Part shown: positions 1 through 12,184 of the stretch, one piece after another
Layout: every line of letters starts with the position of its first letter
How positions within the stretch are numbered: the first letter of the stretch is position 1
Assembly (NCBI RefSeq): GCF_026230105.1
Contig: NC_079477.1
Coordinates: forward strand, 5,833,001 to 5,897,000
Origin: Diorhabda sublineata
Taxonomy: Eukaryota; Arthropoda; Insecta; Coleoptera; Chrysomelidae
Direction: 5' to 3'
Length of the DNA: 64,000 bases
Notes under the pieces: model-generated
Database searches by the model: none
Told to the model about the DNA's origin: nothing
The model's input: the letters and a program-made list of their open reading frames with translations, nothing else
Translations under genes and position numbers: made by a program

Positions 1-213
1 TCGAATTCCAATGAATATTAAATTCTACAAGACACTACTATAAAGTTTTTTGCAGAAAAATGATTAAATATGATTATTATATGAGAATATCTTTCTGTAT
101 ATTTTGGTATCAGTTAGAGCGGCTCGATGTAAACCGATTTTTGAATGATTTTTTGTAGCTATGAAGTCGTCGAAAATCTAAATTATGTAACTTGGCTCGT
201 TTTTTGCAGCAAA

Positions 214-1975
214 ATGATTAAATATGCTGTATTGGTTGTTGCATTCTTCGGAATTTCGATAGCACAACAAAACCAAAGAATTCTAGAAGCTCCCATTCCA
301 GCTCTCTGTGCACAAAGAATCATTCATGAAAGAACTCCCGATGGTAAGTTATTTAGTTTTTTTTTTGAGGAAACAATGAATCCGTAGACTTTTCTTTGAA
401 ATTAACATAAGCTATATGAGCATAATAAACGAATTACAGTATTCTTACTTGGCGGACTGTAGACACCCAAAAAGAAATCAAAGTGCCACCAAAAAGCAGG
501 TACGCTTTGAAACGTTCAAATGAAATTTTAGTGTTTCGTTTTTCTTATTATTAAATATCAAAATTCAGTGATGGTAAAGAATTTTTGGTGATCATTTGAG
601 GTAGACGATACAGTTACTGCGTTCAGCCATGTACAGGGTCCTTCACGACGAGCTGAATCGATATGCATATTGGAAAGTACTGGGACTAGTGTTCTGAAAA
701 TTTGCTTGCATGGGTTTTCCGAAATACTCGTTTCAGCTAAAATAATTTTGTTATTTTAAATGGAATAGTATGGTTTTTATTAAAGTCTTGGAGTCTACGT
801 GAAATTTCAATATAACTTTATGTAAAGCATCGTATGCCTAAAGTCCACCATTTTTTAATTATTTCACATTTTCGAAACTTTTGGACACATGCAGCCTCCA
901 TAAAAAAAAATAAAATTTCTAAGTTAAAGTGAGTCATGTCTAATACTTTTGGGATTTGGATAAATAACACTTACAGCTTTCAAAATCTGTGAAAACCTTG
1001 ACAAAAATTTATATAGGGTGTTCAGAAAATGGTACCGAATTTCGCTATCTAAAAACTTCGAAAACTTAATTTTTTCAAATGGCAACCCCCATTTTTCTCT
1101 TTGGATTCTACGCTTTAAAATAAGGGGACTTCCTTGGTAAATTCATACATCTCAAATTAAAAACTGAAATTTTCATGGAAAGTGTATCAGGGGTGGGTCG
1201 TGGTCTATCCGGATATTGCAAACGGAAAGTATCGCAGGCTCGTTTAATAACCCTATCACATTCCCCGTATATTACCTGCAAATTGAAACAATCTTCATGA
1301 ATAAATCCTAAACGGGACATGATGAACACTTTTGCAATGCTTAAAGGTCAAGCTATTTTTATTGTTTGTTTGTTTGTTAGCTTTTTTTTGATCGTTCCAG
1401 ACAACCGACAACTAAAAACTATGAAGTTTTTAGTTTCTATAAAAATCGTTAATTTCAGATATATGAATTTACTAACGAAATCCTCTTAAATTTAAAGCGT
1501 AGAATCCAATAGTAAAAAGAAAATGGGGGTTGCCATTTGAAAAAATTAAGTTTTCGAAGTTTTTAGATAGCGAAATTCGGCACCATTTTCTGAACATCCT
1601 ATATAAATTTTTGTCAAGTTTTTCACAGATTTTGAAAGCTGTAAGTGTTATTTATCCAAATCCCAAAAATATTAGATCTGACTCACTTAAACTTAGAAAT
1701 ATATTTTTTTTAGTGGAGGGCTGCATGTGTCCATAAATTTCGAAAATGTGAAATAATTAAAAAATGGTGGACTTTAGGCATACGATGCCTTATATTGAAA
1801 TTTCGCGTAGATCCAAAAAATTTAATAAAAACCATAGCATTCCGCTTAAAATAACAAAGTTTGGGTCCACTTCCGATATAACCGGAAGTTTCAGAAAACT
1901 GAAATTATTTTAGCTGAAACGTGCATTTCTGAAAACCCATGCAAGCAAATTTTCAGAACACTAGTCGCAGTACTT

Positions 1976-2051
<76 letters not shown>

Positions 2052-5000
2052 CGGTTCTGCTCGTAGTGAAGGACCCTGTACATCTGATGAATCTGACTGT
2101 GCGGTAAATTCGGCAAGCCATTATTCGCGTTCAGTTGTATAAATTTTTGAATATTTTTAGTAAGATATCTTTGCTCCGAATCTTGAAAGGAAATTTTCAT
2201 ATTTGTTTTGATTTTTGACTTGTCAATGCAATTCCAAAAATGGAGAAAGCAGTAGCTTTAATTTGTGCGTTTGGAGATTCTTTTGAAAATGAACTAGACG
2301 ATGTGGAAGTACATCCGAAGAGCATAGACTATGTAGAAGAGTTTGTCCTAAGATTTAGTAGGAACCAATTTAAGTATCTTCTTCGAATGAATTTGGAAAT
2401 GTCTTTAAAAGTGTTATCCGGACTCTGCTCCATCGAAAAGAACCATTTGTTATTGGTTTGCTGAATTTTAACTTGGTCATGAAGACACCGTTGATGGTGA
2501 ACGTTCTGGTCGTCCAATTGAAGTGGTTACTCCAGAAAACATAAAAAATGTCCACATATAATATAATTATTTTTTTTGTGTCGATATGTGACAATGGATG
2601 AAACATGGATCCATCACATCACTTTGGAATCATCATCTAAGTGGAATGCAGCCGGTGAACCAAGTCGAAAGAAACAACAGTTAGCTGGGAATGTTGTGGT
2701 TTCAATTTTTGGGATGCGCATGGTATATAGTTCATCAACTATCTCCAAAAGGGAAAGACAATCAATAGCGAATACTACATAGAGTTGTTGGATCGTTTGA
2801 ATGCAAAAATCAAGGAGAAACGACTTCATGTCGAAGAAAAAACCACTGTTTCTCCAAAACAATGCACCGATTCTCAAGTAGTGGTTAATTTGAACGAATT
2901 ACATTTTGATTAGCTTATTCATCCACCGTATAGTCAGGACGTGACTGCTGGCTATTCGCTGATCTCAAAAAAATGCTGAATTGCTGAATCTGAAGCCTAT
3001 TTTGATGCAAAACACAAATCTTTCTACAAGCACGGCATCAAGAAGTTAGAGAAGCGTTGGAATTGCTCTTGAAGGAAATTGATAAATAAAATCGATTTTT
3101 GGCAAAAAAATTTAATAAAACGATTTTTTGGCAAAAAATGTGTTTTTCTCAGTGCGTCACACGAATTATTGATGATGATAATGTGTTAGATCATACACTG
3201 AAACTGATGTACCGACAACTGGTCGACGTGACTTTCATAAAACCAATGAAGCTGTTCAGAACAAACTTGAGCTGTTAGACATAAAAAAAAACACATCGAA
3301 ATATCAATAAATCTTAAACAAAGCAATACCTATCTCTAGTAGTTTAAGACACATGATAATAATAGTTGCTTCTACTTGAATATTTTTTTGTGTACCGATA
3401 ATATAGCTAACCAATTTCATTTTTGGTTTGTTACACTAGCCTCCAATGTTAACAAAATTATAAAAATTTTTTGTACTTCATCTGCACCTATATTTTTTTT
3501 AGGAAAAGGATACTTTTTCAGTTGGAAGGACCAAAATACTAAAGGTGTTGAACAAGATTGGTTGAGCACAAGAAATTATTGTAGAAAGCGTTGCATGGAT
3601 TTAGTTTCTCTGGAAACCAGTGCCGAAAATGAGTGGATAAAAAGACACATTGTACAAGACAAGGTAAGAGATCCTAGTTGAATTATGGTGTTTTGCAAAT
3701 ATTCATTTTTATAAGTATTAGTATATGGATGGAACGAATATACGACGATTCTTTTCGATGTTTTCAATTGTGTTAATTATTAAAGAAGTGAAAATTTATC
3801 ATAAAATGTTATTTTTTAAGTTCGCGAAACTTTTTAAAAAATCTAGCACAGAACAAGTTTATTTGTTAGGAAAATCCGAGAACCTTATAGCGCCATGGAC
3901 ATCGTATCACCTTGTAATTTGAGTTACATAATATAACAAATCGCTATTGTTTGCAATAGCTAAGTTACACTGTTGCCAGCTTTTACTTATTTCTAATGTT
4001 TACTAGACGTTTAAATTGAGATATAAACAAAATTTTACTGCTTCTAGTTTCGTTCATTTCTATTTTATTGAGTAGTTTTGGTAAAAAAGAAACTATATTT
4101 TAACGATCGATTCTACGAGGGTTGTTTCAAAGTGTCTCACCTAACAAAAAACTTCATTTTATATCGCGTCGTCAGAACCATTATCCTCTCAATTCTTCAA
4201 TGTCAGGTTGTCTTGTGAAGTAAAATCATTTTTTATTTCGTTCTTACATGGTTGTGATCAACAAAACGTATTAAAGGTCTTTCCAAAATAATTTATACAG
4301 GATGATTGATTATTTTTACGAAGTTCAGTGCCTCCTTAGTCATTACATTTTTAAATTATTTACAATCTTATATGATGTTTCAGAATGCTGTGTCAAATCA
4401 AAGTAACATTTTTTTAAATTGCATTGCATTTTATTGCATATTTGGAATCAGTTTGACTACAATAATATAGAGTTGTGTTCTATGGTGTTATAACCAAAAT
4501 CGTAACAAGTTCAATAACCTGTATAATGTAAGAGAAAATCAAGAATGAAGATTTGTAGTGGCCAAAGCATTCGAATAGTAGTAAAAAATTTGGAAGAGAA
4601 TTTTTTATTTCGTTAATATTCATTGAATCTGACACAGTGTTAATCAAAATTCTAATACATATTTTTCTCGGTTTTTTTAAATGAGTCACCCTGTTTTTTA
4701 TCAGTTATTGAAAGTACTGCGAACATACTTCTTTTTTTAGCAAGCATTTCCTATACCTAAAATTACTAGTTCTTGAGATAATTTGATTATTAAAAATTAA
4801 TGTCGAAATGTAAGTAAATGAAATGATTGATATGATCTGGATATTGGGAGGATGCAATAAAAATATAGAGTATAGTATACTATGAACGTTTTCCCGAAAT
4901 GAAACTAATGTTTTGCTGGCAGTTACTAAAATCCCACACACAGATATAAGGAGTATTTCCAGCGAACCAGTAGTAGCAAGAAAATATAAAAGAGAAATTG

Positions 5001-8000
5001 CAAAAATAACTGAAAAAAATTTGAGAAATGCCTTTTAGTGATATATAATTCATGAGTCAATAATTCTCATTATATGCGAGTAGAATCCTATACTTTATCT
5101 ACGACTACTAAGTATTTTTATTGAAGTTTTTTTGTTAGAATTTTTTTTAATATTTTATACTTTCCGCCAATAAATTTGATGAGGCAACTTCAGCAGCCTC
5201 TCGAATTTCTGGTGGAGCTAAAATAAAGTCACTTTCATTTTCTATATCCATAATGTGACATAAAATATTAAAATATTGAGACATTTAAAGTCGCAATAAT
5301 ACAGGTTTGAGTCAAATTCATATTTCTCCCAAAAGTACTTCGATGTCAAAAACCACTTTAAGAAACATATATACTACAAAAACATTTAATGTTGCTGATA
5401 GATCAATGTTAATGCTCCGTGTATCCAAATTGCAAGTCCCGGGTTTGAATTTGGTCTAGAAAAATTTATTTTTTAATTTTAGTTTTATATAGTTTAGTTT
5501 TTATATATACAGAACTAAATTGAGAATATTTAATAGTATTTTACATGATAAAATTATAAAAAACGAGTTTTTATAGAAAAACAATAGAATCGTCAATATA
5601 AAAGTTTTTGTATTCGACTCGCAGCAATTTATTATATCGGAATGGGCCTAATATGATTTTTGGATGAATATTATATACTTGGTGACTCAACCACCGATTC
5701 CCTATAGTTAATAGTATTATTTATCTAAAGGAAATCGTTTTTGTATTTATGATTAGATTATGATAAATTTTTGTTGGACCACCTTTTTTATTCAAAAAGA
5801 CACATGCGCCATGGTCTTTGTTTAAGTTTTAAATTAGAAATGGTGACAAAATCCTTCATGTATGTTTTCACGTGATATTAACGTTTCGATTATAATTATA
5901 AGTATCGGTATTCCCTCACAAAGTAAATATTCAAAGCACGAATTACCTACATAATAAAAAATCATTGACCTAATATTAATTACGCGGAGGTAATACAATG
6001 TAGTTGCGAAACGATTTATCACCTTGTGATTTCATAAAAATGTTTTGCATACAGGATGTTCTCTGATATCGTCATTCTGGTAATGTTTTCATTGCAAATT
6101 AGTTTACATTAAACGTAACTAAAGATACGGATCTTAACATCTAAGTATAGAGGATGTAATAAAACGTTGGATTATAAATCACACCAAATATTTAAATCTA
6201 AACATAATTCATCTGAGCCTAACTCAAATTTATACCCAGGTTTTTCGATGTTATTTGACCTATCCGATCATTTGTAACTAATGGAGATTTTTTCCAAAAT
6301 GATATCACAAAATGAATCCAAAGTTTTTTCAATGAAAATTTAGTAGTACTTGAATAATAACCAATATAAATAACATTATGTAAGTATAGGGTATACATTA
6401 AAAATATTTTCCTTGATGCAAAAGATTTGGGAGTGACTAGATAACGTAAAAATAATGCTCTGAATTATAGGTCTTTAAAGTTGCGAAATCGGAACTAAAT
6501 AATAATTCTACACTAACCTCCGAAGGTCAGGGGCGGCTCATGCCCATTGGTTAACAATCCATAATATATCCAGGGACAACCTGTACAATCTGAAGATAGC
6601 AAAAATAAATTTTTAATCGATTTCTCAACAAAAAAGTACTCTCTATTTAACTAGATAAAATTTATGGTTGAGAAGACATGTAGATTTTTATATCAAGAGA
6701 CAAATTATCATAAATTGTAATTATAATTTATTGAAAATACTTACAGGAGGTTTTCAAACACAATCAAATATATCTTGAAGAACTAAAGAATAAATAAATA
6801 AACATTTGTACTACATACTATTCCAGATCTTATTACTGGCAGAAGAAAAAACTATAATTAAAATATAAAAACTAACATTTTTCCTAATAGGTGGATGAGT
6901 CGAGGAGGTCCATTTGCTTGGTTACCACGTCCACCTGAATTATATACATATATTATATACTTTATATATATCTTAAAAACTTATTATATGCAACACCGGT
7001 AAATACAAGGAACGAAATGATCGATTCCATTGTGACGCTATAAGGTACAATCTGGTAATGCTCGTCCAAGTTCAAAGAAATATCCTCCGTAGACTTCTGC
7101 AAGGTGCCCACTTCAAACATTTATTATAATTTTTCTGATTTTATTTGATAAATTGTAAGCCAACTATGTTTTTCTACATTTCAATTTTTTCCTTAAGTAA
7201 GTAACATGATATTTGACAGTATGCAGTTTAATTAGAAATGTTTGATTGTATTTTAATTCCTTCTATAAGTATTTTTAAAAAATAATTATAATTTATGATA
7301 ATTTTCTTCAGAATTTCTCTTTATGGCGAACGGTTTTCTTGGCATGTACAATGATCTAAAACCCTACATTTCTCCCAAACTATAAATTTAATCGAGTTAA
7401 AGGAAGAGTAGGTACTTTATTGTTAAAAAATCGATTGAAAATTTCATTTTTGCTATCTTTAGATTGTACAGGTTGTCCTTATAAAAGTTACGGATTGTTA
7501 ATGATTGGGTATAAGCCGCCCCTGGCTTTCGGATAGTAGTATAGAATTATTATTTAGTTTTGATCTCGCAGCTTTAAAGGCATGTAACTCATAAACGAAG
7601 GGGCGTATGAGAAAGTATTACACAATATTATTTTCACGTCATCTACTCACTCTCGATTTTTTTACATCAAGTACCGGAACACCCTATATTGCTCAAAATG
7701 ATTACTATTATTTAATATACACAGTTCGTATTATTTGTATGTGCCATTAAGGGGTGGTATAATCAACTAATTTTTAATTCCGTTATTATTAAAATGAACT
7801 CTCGGGATCGACTACAAAAATGTATTCACTGGTACATTGAATACAGACTAATTGATTCTTCAGCAGAAAAGTTTCTCTAAAATCTGAGTTGCATCTGTAT
7901 TCTTTTCATGGATTAAAGTTGTGTAGCAAGTTGCTAGTTGCTAGTCTTTTTTCCGCAATTGTTTGAGCCCTTATTACTTGGATAATAGCTTCTCATTCTA

Positions 8001-10888
8001 CCTCTTTTTCCTTGACACTAAAAAAATTAAATAGAACAACCAAAAAAAAAAGGTTAAACTGGCCTCGAACTTCTAACTGTAGTTTGTGCGGCTGTAAAAT
8101 GCTACACTATGATTCGTCAGCAAAAATCAATTTATCTAAAAGCTGATCACTTGTAGTACTTTTTTCTAAAAATGTATCTCGTTTTAATGCGGCACCATAA
8201 TTGGATTATCAATAGTTGCAATAAATGTTAACAGACTATCTTCCGGAATTTTTAATATGAATGATTTTTCATTTTTTTTTTTTAGTTTTTCAAAAATAAC
8301 ACTCATTTTTGTGTTCAACACTCCTGATATGGTAATTTGTATCTCTAATAATGGTTTTATTTCAAGTTTCAGTGAATCATTGAACACATTTTCTTTACTT
8401 TTCCAAAAATTTGAGTAAAATATTACGTTTTGGCTTTTACCTAATTTAATTTCTCACTGTTGACTTTTGATTTTTAATTTTTTAGGCTACCATGTTGCAC
8501 ATTGTGATTAGAGAGGCTGCGAAAAAAACACCTAAATTTATCCGTAATTTATAAAACTATGTTTCTCTGTTCATTTCTTTCCAAATAATGGATAGTTCAC
8601 TGTTATATAACAAGCTGTCACACAATGCTAGTCTAATACCGGATTACGAACATTCAGATCATTAAAATATAACTGTTTAAAATATTACGTTAAGTATGCG
8701 AAGCCTCTCTAAAATTGATGAATGTGGGAAAGTTTGACTAAAACAGTTATTTGTTTTAGTCTTTACAAACTTTAAATGTTGCAAAAAATGCCCAAAGTAG
8801 AGTTTCACCGGAAACAACTGATTTTATTATGTGTAGGAAGGTGTGTGCCATACTTTCTTTTTGTTTAACGATTTCCTTCGAGATAATTAATTCCGCGAAT
8901 GAAGTGAATACATTAAAATAATTTCAGCATCTTTAGAATATAATTTGAAGAAAATAAAATGATATCTAAATAAATAAAATGAAATAATTATTTAATTTAA
9001 TTCATCGCTATCCCGATAAACTATTTAAATAAAAATTCATTTTTGAATTAATTGGGTATAGAGTTCCGATATATTAAGAAAAAAATGTCCTTCTTAAATT
9101 TGAAATAATTGCTGTCCATTCCAAATAACACAAGCCCAGCCGAAAGCGATTGATCTGAATTATCTGAGTGAATAATATCCATTACAAGCGAGTAGAATTT
9201 TATATTTAAGTTCACTCCAAGATTGACCATGATGCAAACGCAGACAATACTTTAACTTCAATTCATCTAATGCTATGTCACAAAAAGATTAGTGATTATA
9301 GGTTTGGCTATAAGATTCGGAATTTCGATGCTTAGCTGTTCAAAAATCAAAAAAATCGACTCAGACGACACCCCTGCTATCGCAAGTCACAGGCAAAAAA
9401 ACTTAACATGACTTTGTATTTTTCTTAGTAAAATCTTAAAACCAATAGTATTAGCTTCAAAATCATATAAAATACACTTTGGCAAATACAGGAATGAATA
9501 TGAAATAGCCACGCTCGTAAATGAGCGTTACTAGATGATGGTAGTAGGGATTAGTACGGTCTCTCAAGTAGGTACATTTGATTACTATTGTCAGTTCTAT
9601 AGTCTGTTAGATAGTGAAGATCACTACGTGGGTACCTACTTTTATTGTTTTTACTGGATACCGAGATAGAATATATATTTTATTCTGGGGTACAGAAGTT
9701 AGTACTTTGATTATTTACTGTACTGATTCACCAAGCGCATATTACCCCAGATTGTCATCCGAATTTTTTCTCATTTTAACTTTGTGCCTTTCGTACGTTT
9801 CTTGATATTCACTCCTGTATTTGCCAAATATGTACCTAATGATCGGTAACCACCCTTTTTATGCTTGTTTACAATAATGCTAATTGGGAGTAACCAACCC
9901 TTATAAAATATTATCTACCTAATCCATCACTATCAGTTAACAATCAATCGATATACATCTCCGTTAACAACAATGAAGAATTCTACTACCTGAAAACGGA
10001 CACAAGTGATAAAGCTGCTCAAGCGATCACTCTATTTGGAAAAGGCCAGAAGGGCTCTCGCTGGCTGTAAGGTCCAACAAAACCTCGGAGAAACGCTAAA
10101 GAATCAGAAGAAGAAGACTTAAAGCAGTTAACCTTGAGCCTAGGAGGCCAGCTACAGCCTCCAAATTAACCCCAGCCCATCTACGTTTTGCCAGAGAACA
10201 TGTTAATTGAACAAACGAAAGCAGAGTGTACCTGCATGGTAGCGATAGAAGAGGACGAGTCAATAGAAGACCTGGAGAAAGATTCGCGCAGAGACTTTTG
10301 AAGAAGGTTCCTGTAGTTTGGATGGGCATTTCGTTGATTTCTATTGAAACTGGTGGAAGAGCGGGGGGGTTAATGGCGAACAGATACTAGAAGAAATTTT
10401 ATGGGAATCAAAATTCATATGTTTGTAGGGCACTTTCGATTTTTCTTTCTCTAAGATATTGTATACATATTTCGTGACTATATGGAGATTGTCTTTCAAG
10501 TCATTTTTATGTTTTTAATTCTTAGGTGAAGTATATTTGGACTTCAGGTCGACTCTGTGACTTCCCTGGCTGCGATCGACCAGATTTATTACCTAATAAT
10601 ATAAATGGATGGTTTTGGACTGCAGTTCTACAAAAATTGGCCCCAACAACTCAAAGAGATCAAAATGATTGGTCAGAATCTGGTGGAATTGGTAAACCAC
10701 AACCTGATAATAGAGAGCTCATTCAAGGAGGAGCTTCAGAAAATTGTTTAGCTATTCTAAACCAATTTTATAATGATGGAGTTAATTGGCATGATGTAGC
10801 TTGTCATCATGTTAAACCATGGGTATGCGAAGAAAATGAAGACCTTTTAAAATATGTTAGGTATACCAATCCAAACTTGTTAATTTAA
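214..10888 (+). CDS. Secreted C-type lectin-like protein, 3 exons, 217 aa
   Basis: Exons 214-343, 3503-3663 and 10526-10888 join in frame (phases 1 and 0) with GT-AG borders and stop at a TAA. The first residues, MIKYAVLVVAFFGISIAQQ, are a clear signal peptide, so the product should be secreted. The C-type lectin fold is shown by paired cysteines, the WTSG segment, a QPD motif (residues 156-158), WHD (185-187) in place of the classical WND, and closing cysteines at about 171, 190 and 198. The predicted protein is close to a well-conserved insect lectin-like family; a cuticle or extracellular-matrix role is inference. A splice-acceptor-like TTTTTGCAG ends at 209, just before the ATG, so a 5' UTR intron is likely. 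Possible poly(A) signals lie at 11104 and 11244. The introns are loaded with transposons. Confidence 0.9.
632..2080. mobile_element. Long inverted-repeat (foldback) DNA element with TA target duplication
   Basis: The left arm (634 to about 1117) reappears as its reverse complement in the right arm (about 1496 to 2078), separated by a roughly 380 bp centre with no convincing ORF. The ends read CAGGGTCCTTCAC and GTGAAGGACCCTG, each flanked by TA, as in Tc1/mariner-type insertions. Arms differ by point changes, an extra block of about 44 bp near 1860-1905 and a TA-repeat expansion in the right arm. No transposase is visible, so it is non-autonomous. It lies in intron 1 of the lectin-like gene. 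Confidence 0.85.
1981..2050. repeat. (TA)n microsatellite
   Basis: About 70 bp of nearly pure TA dinucleotide, broken once by TATGTATA near the end. It sits in the right arm of the foldback element at the place where the left arm has only a short ATATGCATAT-like sequence. Tyr-Ile repeats in several frames come from this tract and are not proteins. Confidence 0.97.
2405..3110 (+). pseudogene. Decayed mariner transposase remnant
   Basis: Three reading frames must be combined to follow a mariner (DD34D) transposase. The helix-turn-helix segment around 2420-2475 reads PDSAPSKRTICYWFAEF, then a stop, then GHEDTVDGERSGRP and TPENIKNVH. An internal deletion jumps to YVTMDETWIHH, which holds the first catalytic Asp (about 2580-2615). 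A frameshift near 2710 leads to NSEYYIELLDRLNAKIKEK and finally YFDAKHKSFYKHGIKKLEKRW (three frames, several stops). The extreme N-terminus was not found. It is dead and lies in intron 1 of the lectin-like gene, same strand. Confidence 0.9.
4299..4695. repeat. Possible short inverted-terminal-repeat element (MITE)
   Basis: The left edge TACAGGATGATTGAT and the reverse complement of the right edge, ACAGGGTGACTCAT, resemble each other and the common insect MITE tip TACAGGGTG. About 400 bp of AT-rich sequence without coding potential lies between. The end match is imperfect, so this is tentative. Confidence 0.3.
5394..5460 (+). repeat. tRNA-like (SINE head-like) sequence
   Basis: A stretch resembling a degenerate tRNA: an A-box-like TAGATCAATGTTAATGC followed about 35 bp later by a B-box-like GGGTTTGAATTTGG. 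No full cloverleaf is apparent, so a tRNA-derived SINE head is more likely than a working tRNA gene. Confidence 0.25.
6385..7688. mobile_element. Second long inverted-repeat (foldback) element
   Basis: The left arm (about 6385-6775) recurs as its diverged reverse complement at about 7235-7688. Diagnostic shared blocks are AGGGGCGGCT / AGCCGCCCCT, ATTGTACAGGTTGTCC / GGACAACCTGTACAAT and AATTATCATAAATT. The tips are TATAGGGT and ACCCTATA. The central roughly 450 bp has no credible ORF. It lies in intron 2 of the lectin-like gene. Confidence 0.75.
9478..9831. mobile_element. Short MITE with ~23 bp terminal inverted repeats
   Basis: TTTGGCAAATACAGGAATGA at the left is matched by its near-exact reverse complement at the right (TCACTCCTGTATTTGCCAAA), one mismatch over the stem. 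The body is about 350 bp and non-coding. It lies in intron 2 of the lectin-like gene, just before a Tc1 remnant. Confidence 0.7.
9955..10420 (+). pseudogene. Tc1-like transposase remnant
   Basis: Broken frames match a Tc1-family transposase in order: TSDKAAQAITL (helix-turn-helix start), EPRRPATASKLTPAH, the segment ending in ESRVYLHGSDRRGRVNRRPG, GERFAQ, and GGRAGGLMANRY. Stops and frameshifts interrupt every part, and the catalytic core is incomplete. A related remnant lies at 24510-25115. It sits about 100 bp upstream of the last lectin exon. Confidence 0.8.
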
Positions 10889-11648
10889 GCTATGGCTCAC
10901 TTGATTACCTTTCAAAAATTTTAACATTGTAAATAATGTTGCAATAATGTAAATATTTAATGGTAGTAAAATCTTAATTTATTTTTATTATTTCATTAGA
11001 ATGTTTATTGAATATTTACTACCACCTTTTCAATTTTTTCTGAATAGTAATTCTAATATAATAATCATAAATATTGTTGAAAAGGCTTTGAAATTTCTTT
11101 TGTAATAAAAATATTTTTTGAGGAAATGTCAAGGCTATTGATAAATATATCTATTCATATTAGCCAGGCGTATTAATTGAATGTATAGCATAGCTTCCTC
11201 CAAACGAAAAATAATTATGATTCAAATTTGCGTTTATATTTAAAATAAAGTTCTAAAAAAATGTACACTGATTTGAATAAAAATAGATGCATAGTGGATG
11301 TAGTTTTAACCTGTAAGTGTAAACATATGTATTTATTTTATTAAAATAAACAAATAATTTATTTTGAAATGTGTTTCATTGTCTCAGGGTGAAATTTATT
11401 TTATGATTCCAATTTAAACTAATTATCTAGATTAGGTTACACCCCTCAGATTTAAAATTTTAGAATATTATAGAAAAAATTTCTTTCATAATAATACAAT
11501 AAACTAAATACTTCAATACAATTACTTACCAAAATGTTTATTTATTATTTCCTCGCCCCAATAAGGATTCTGTTATATTATTCAGAAAGTTCATTAAAAA
11601 CAACTAAGTAATGCAAATTTTTTATTTACAAAAAAGAAAATAACAAAT

Positions 11649-12184
11649 TCATTTTTTACCTTCAACCATAATAATATGATACCCAAACTTAGTTTTAATG
11701 GGGGGATCTGTATAAATAGGATTAGCTATATTTGATATAGGTAATGAAAATGCGGCATCTTGAAAAGGGCCAACCATAGAACCACGGGTCATCCAACCTA
11801 GAAAACTAACAGTATCAGACATTGCCATTAAATTTTACTAATTAAATATTTGTTCACTTCAATTTAAATTTATATAAAATATCCACTTTACCTAGGTCTC
11901 CCCCTGACCTAGCTTTATCTTCACTGTAAGCAGCTGCTACTTCTGGAAACTTTTGACCAGCTTTCAATTTTTCTAACGCTTCTAAACATTTACTTTGTTT
12001 TTCGCACAGTATGTGTCTAACTTTAATTGCTGTACCGCCTTTTTTCTCTTTTCCTCCTAAGAAAATAATATGAATGGATTTCTACTAACATTTGTGTTTT
12101 CTTTTTATTACCTTTATCCCCTGATTCGTCGTTTCTTCCTGATTTTGCAGATTTGGCACCCCCTTTATCCTTTTTAGGGGGCAT
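11649..12184 (-). CDS. Pin4: Peptidyl-prolyl cis-trans isomerase Pin4 (parvulin), 3 exons, 128 aa
   Basis: Exons in gene order are 12184-12112, 12056-11892 and 11797-11649 with GT-AG borders and phase-1 introns; stop TGA. The N-terminus MPPKKDKGGAKSAKSG is the short basic Gly/Lys/Ser tail seen in Par14/PIN4. The parvulin domain follows (about residues 35-127), with KVRHILCEK, YSEDKARSGGDLGW, MTRGSMVGPFQDAAFSLP and FGYHIIMVEGKK. Length agrees with animal PIN4 (about 131 aa). The family isomerises peptidyl-prolyl bonds and is linked to pre-rRNA processing and chromatin or mitochondrial sites. A poly(A) signal in the right orientation lies at 11621-11626. The gene is compact (introns about 55 and 94 bp) and convergent with the lectin-like gene. 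Confidence 0.96.

Noticed and set aside
1891..2200. Open frames with Tyr-Ile repeats on both strands
   Set aside because: They are translations of the TA microsatellite and have no homology or exon structure.
4107..4140. TACGAGGGTTGTTTCAAAG as a mariner terminal repeat
   Set aside because: The tip looks right but I found no partner end or transposase fragment nearby.
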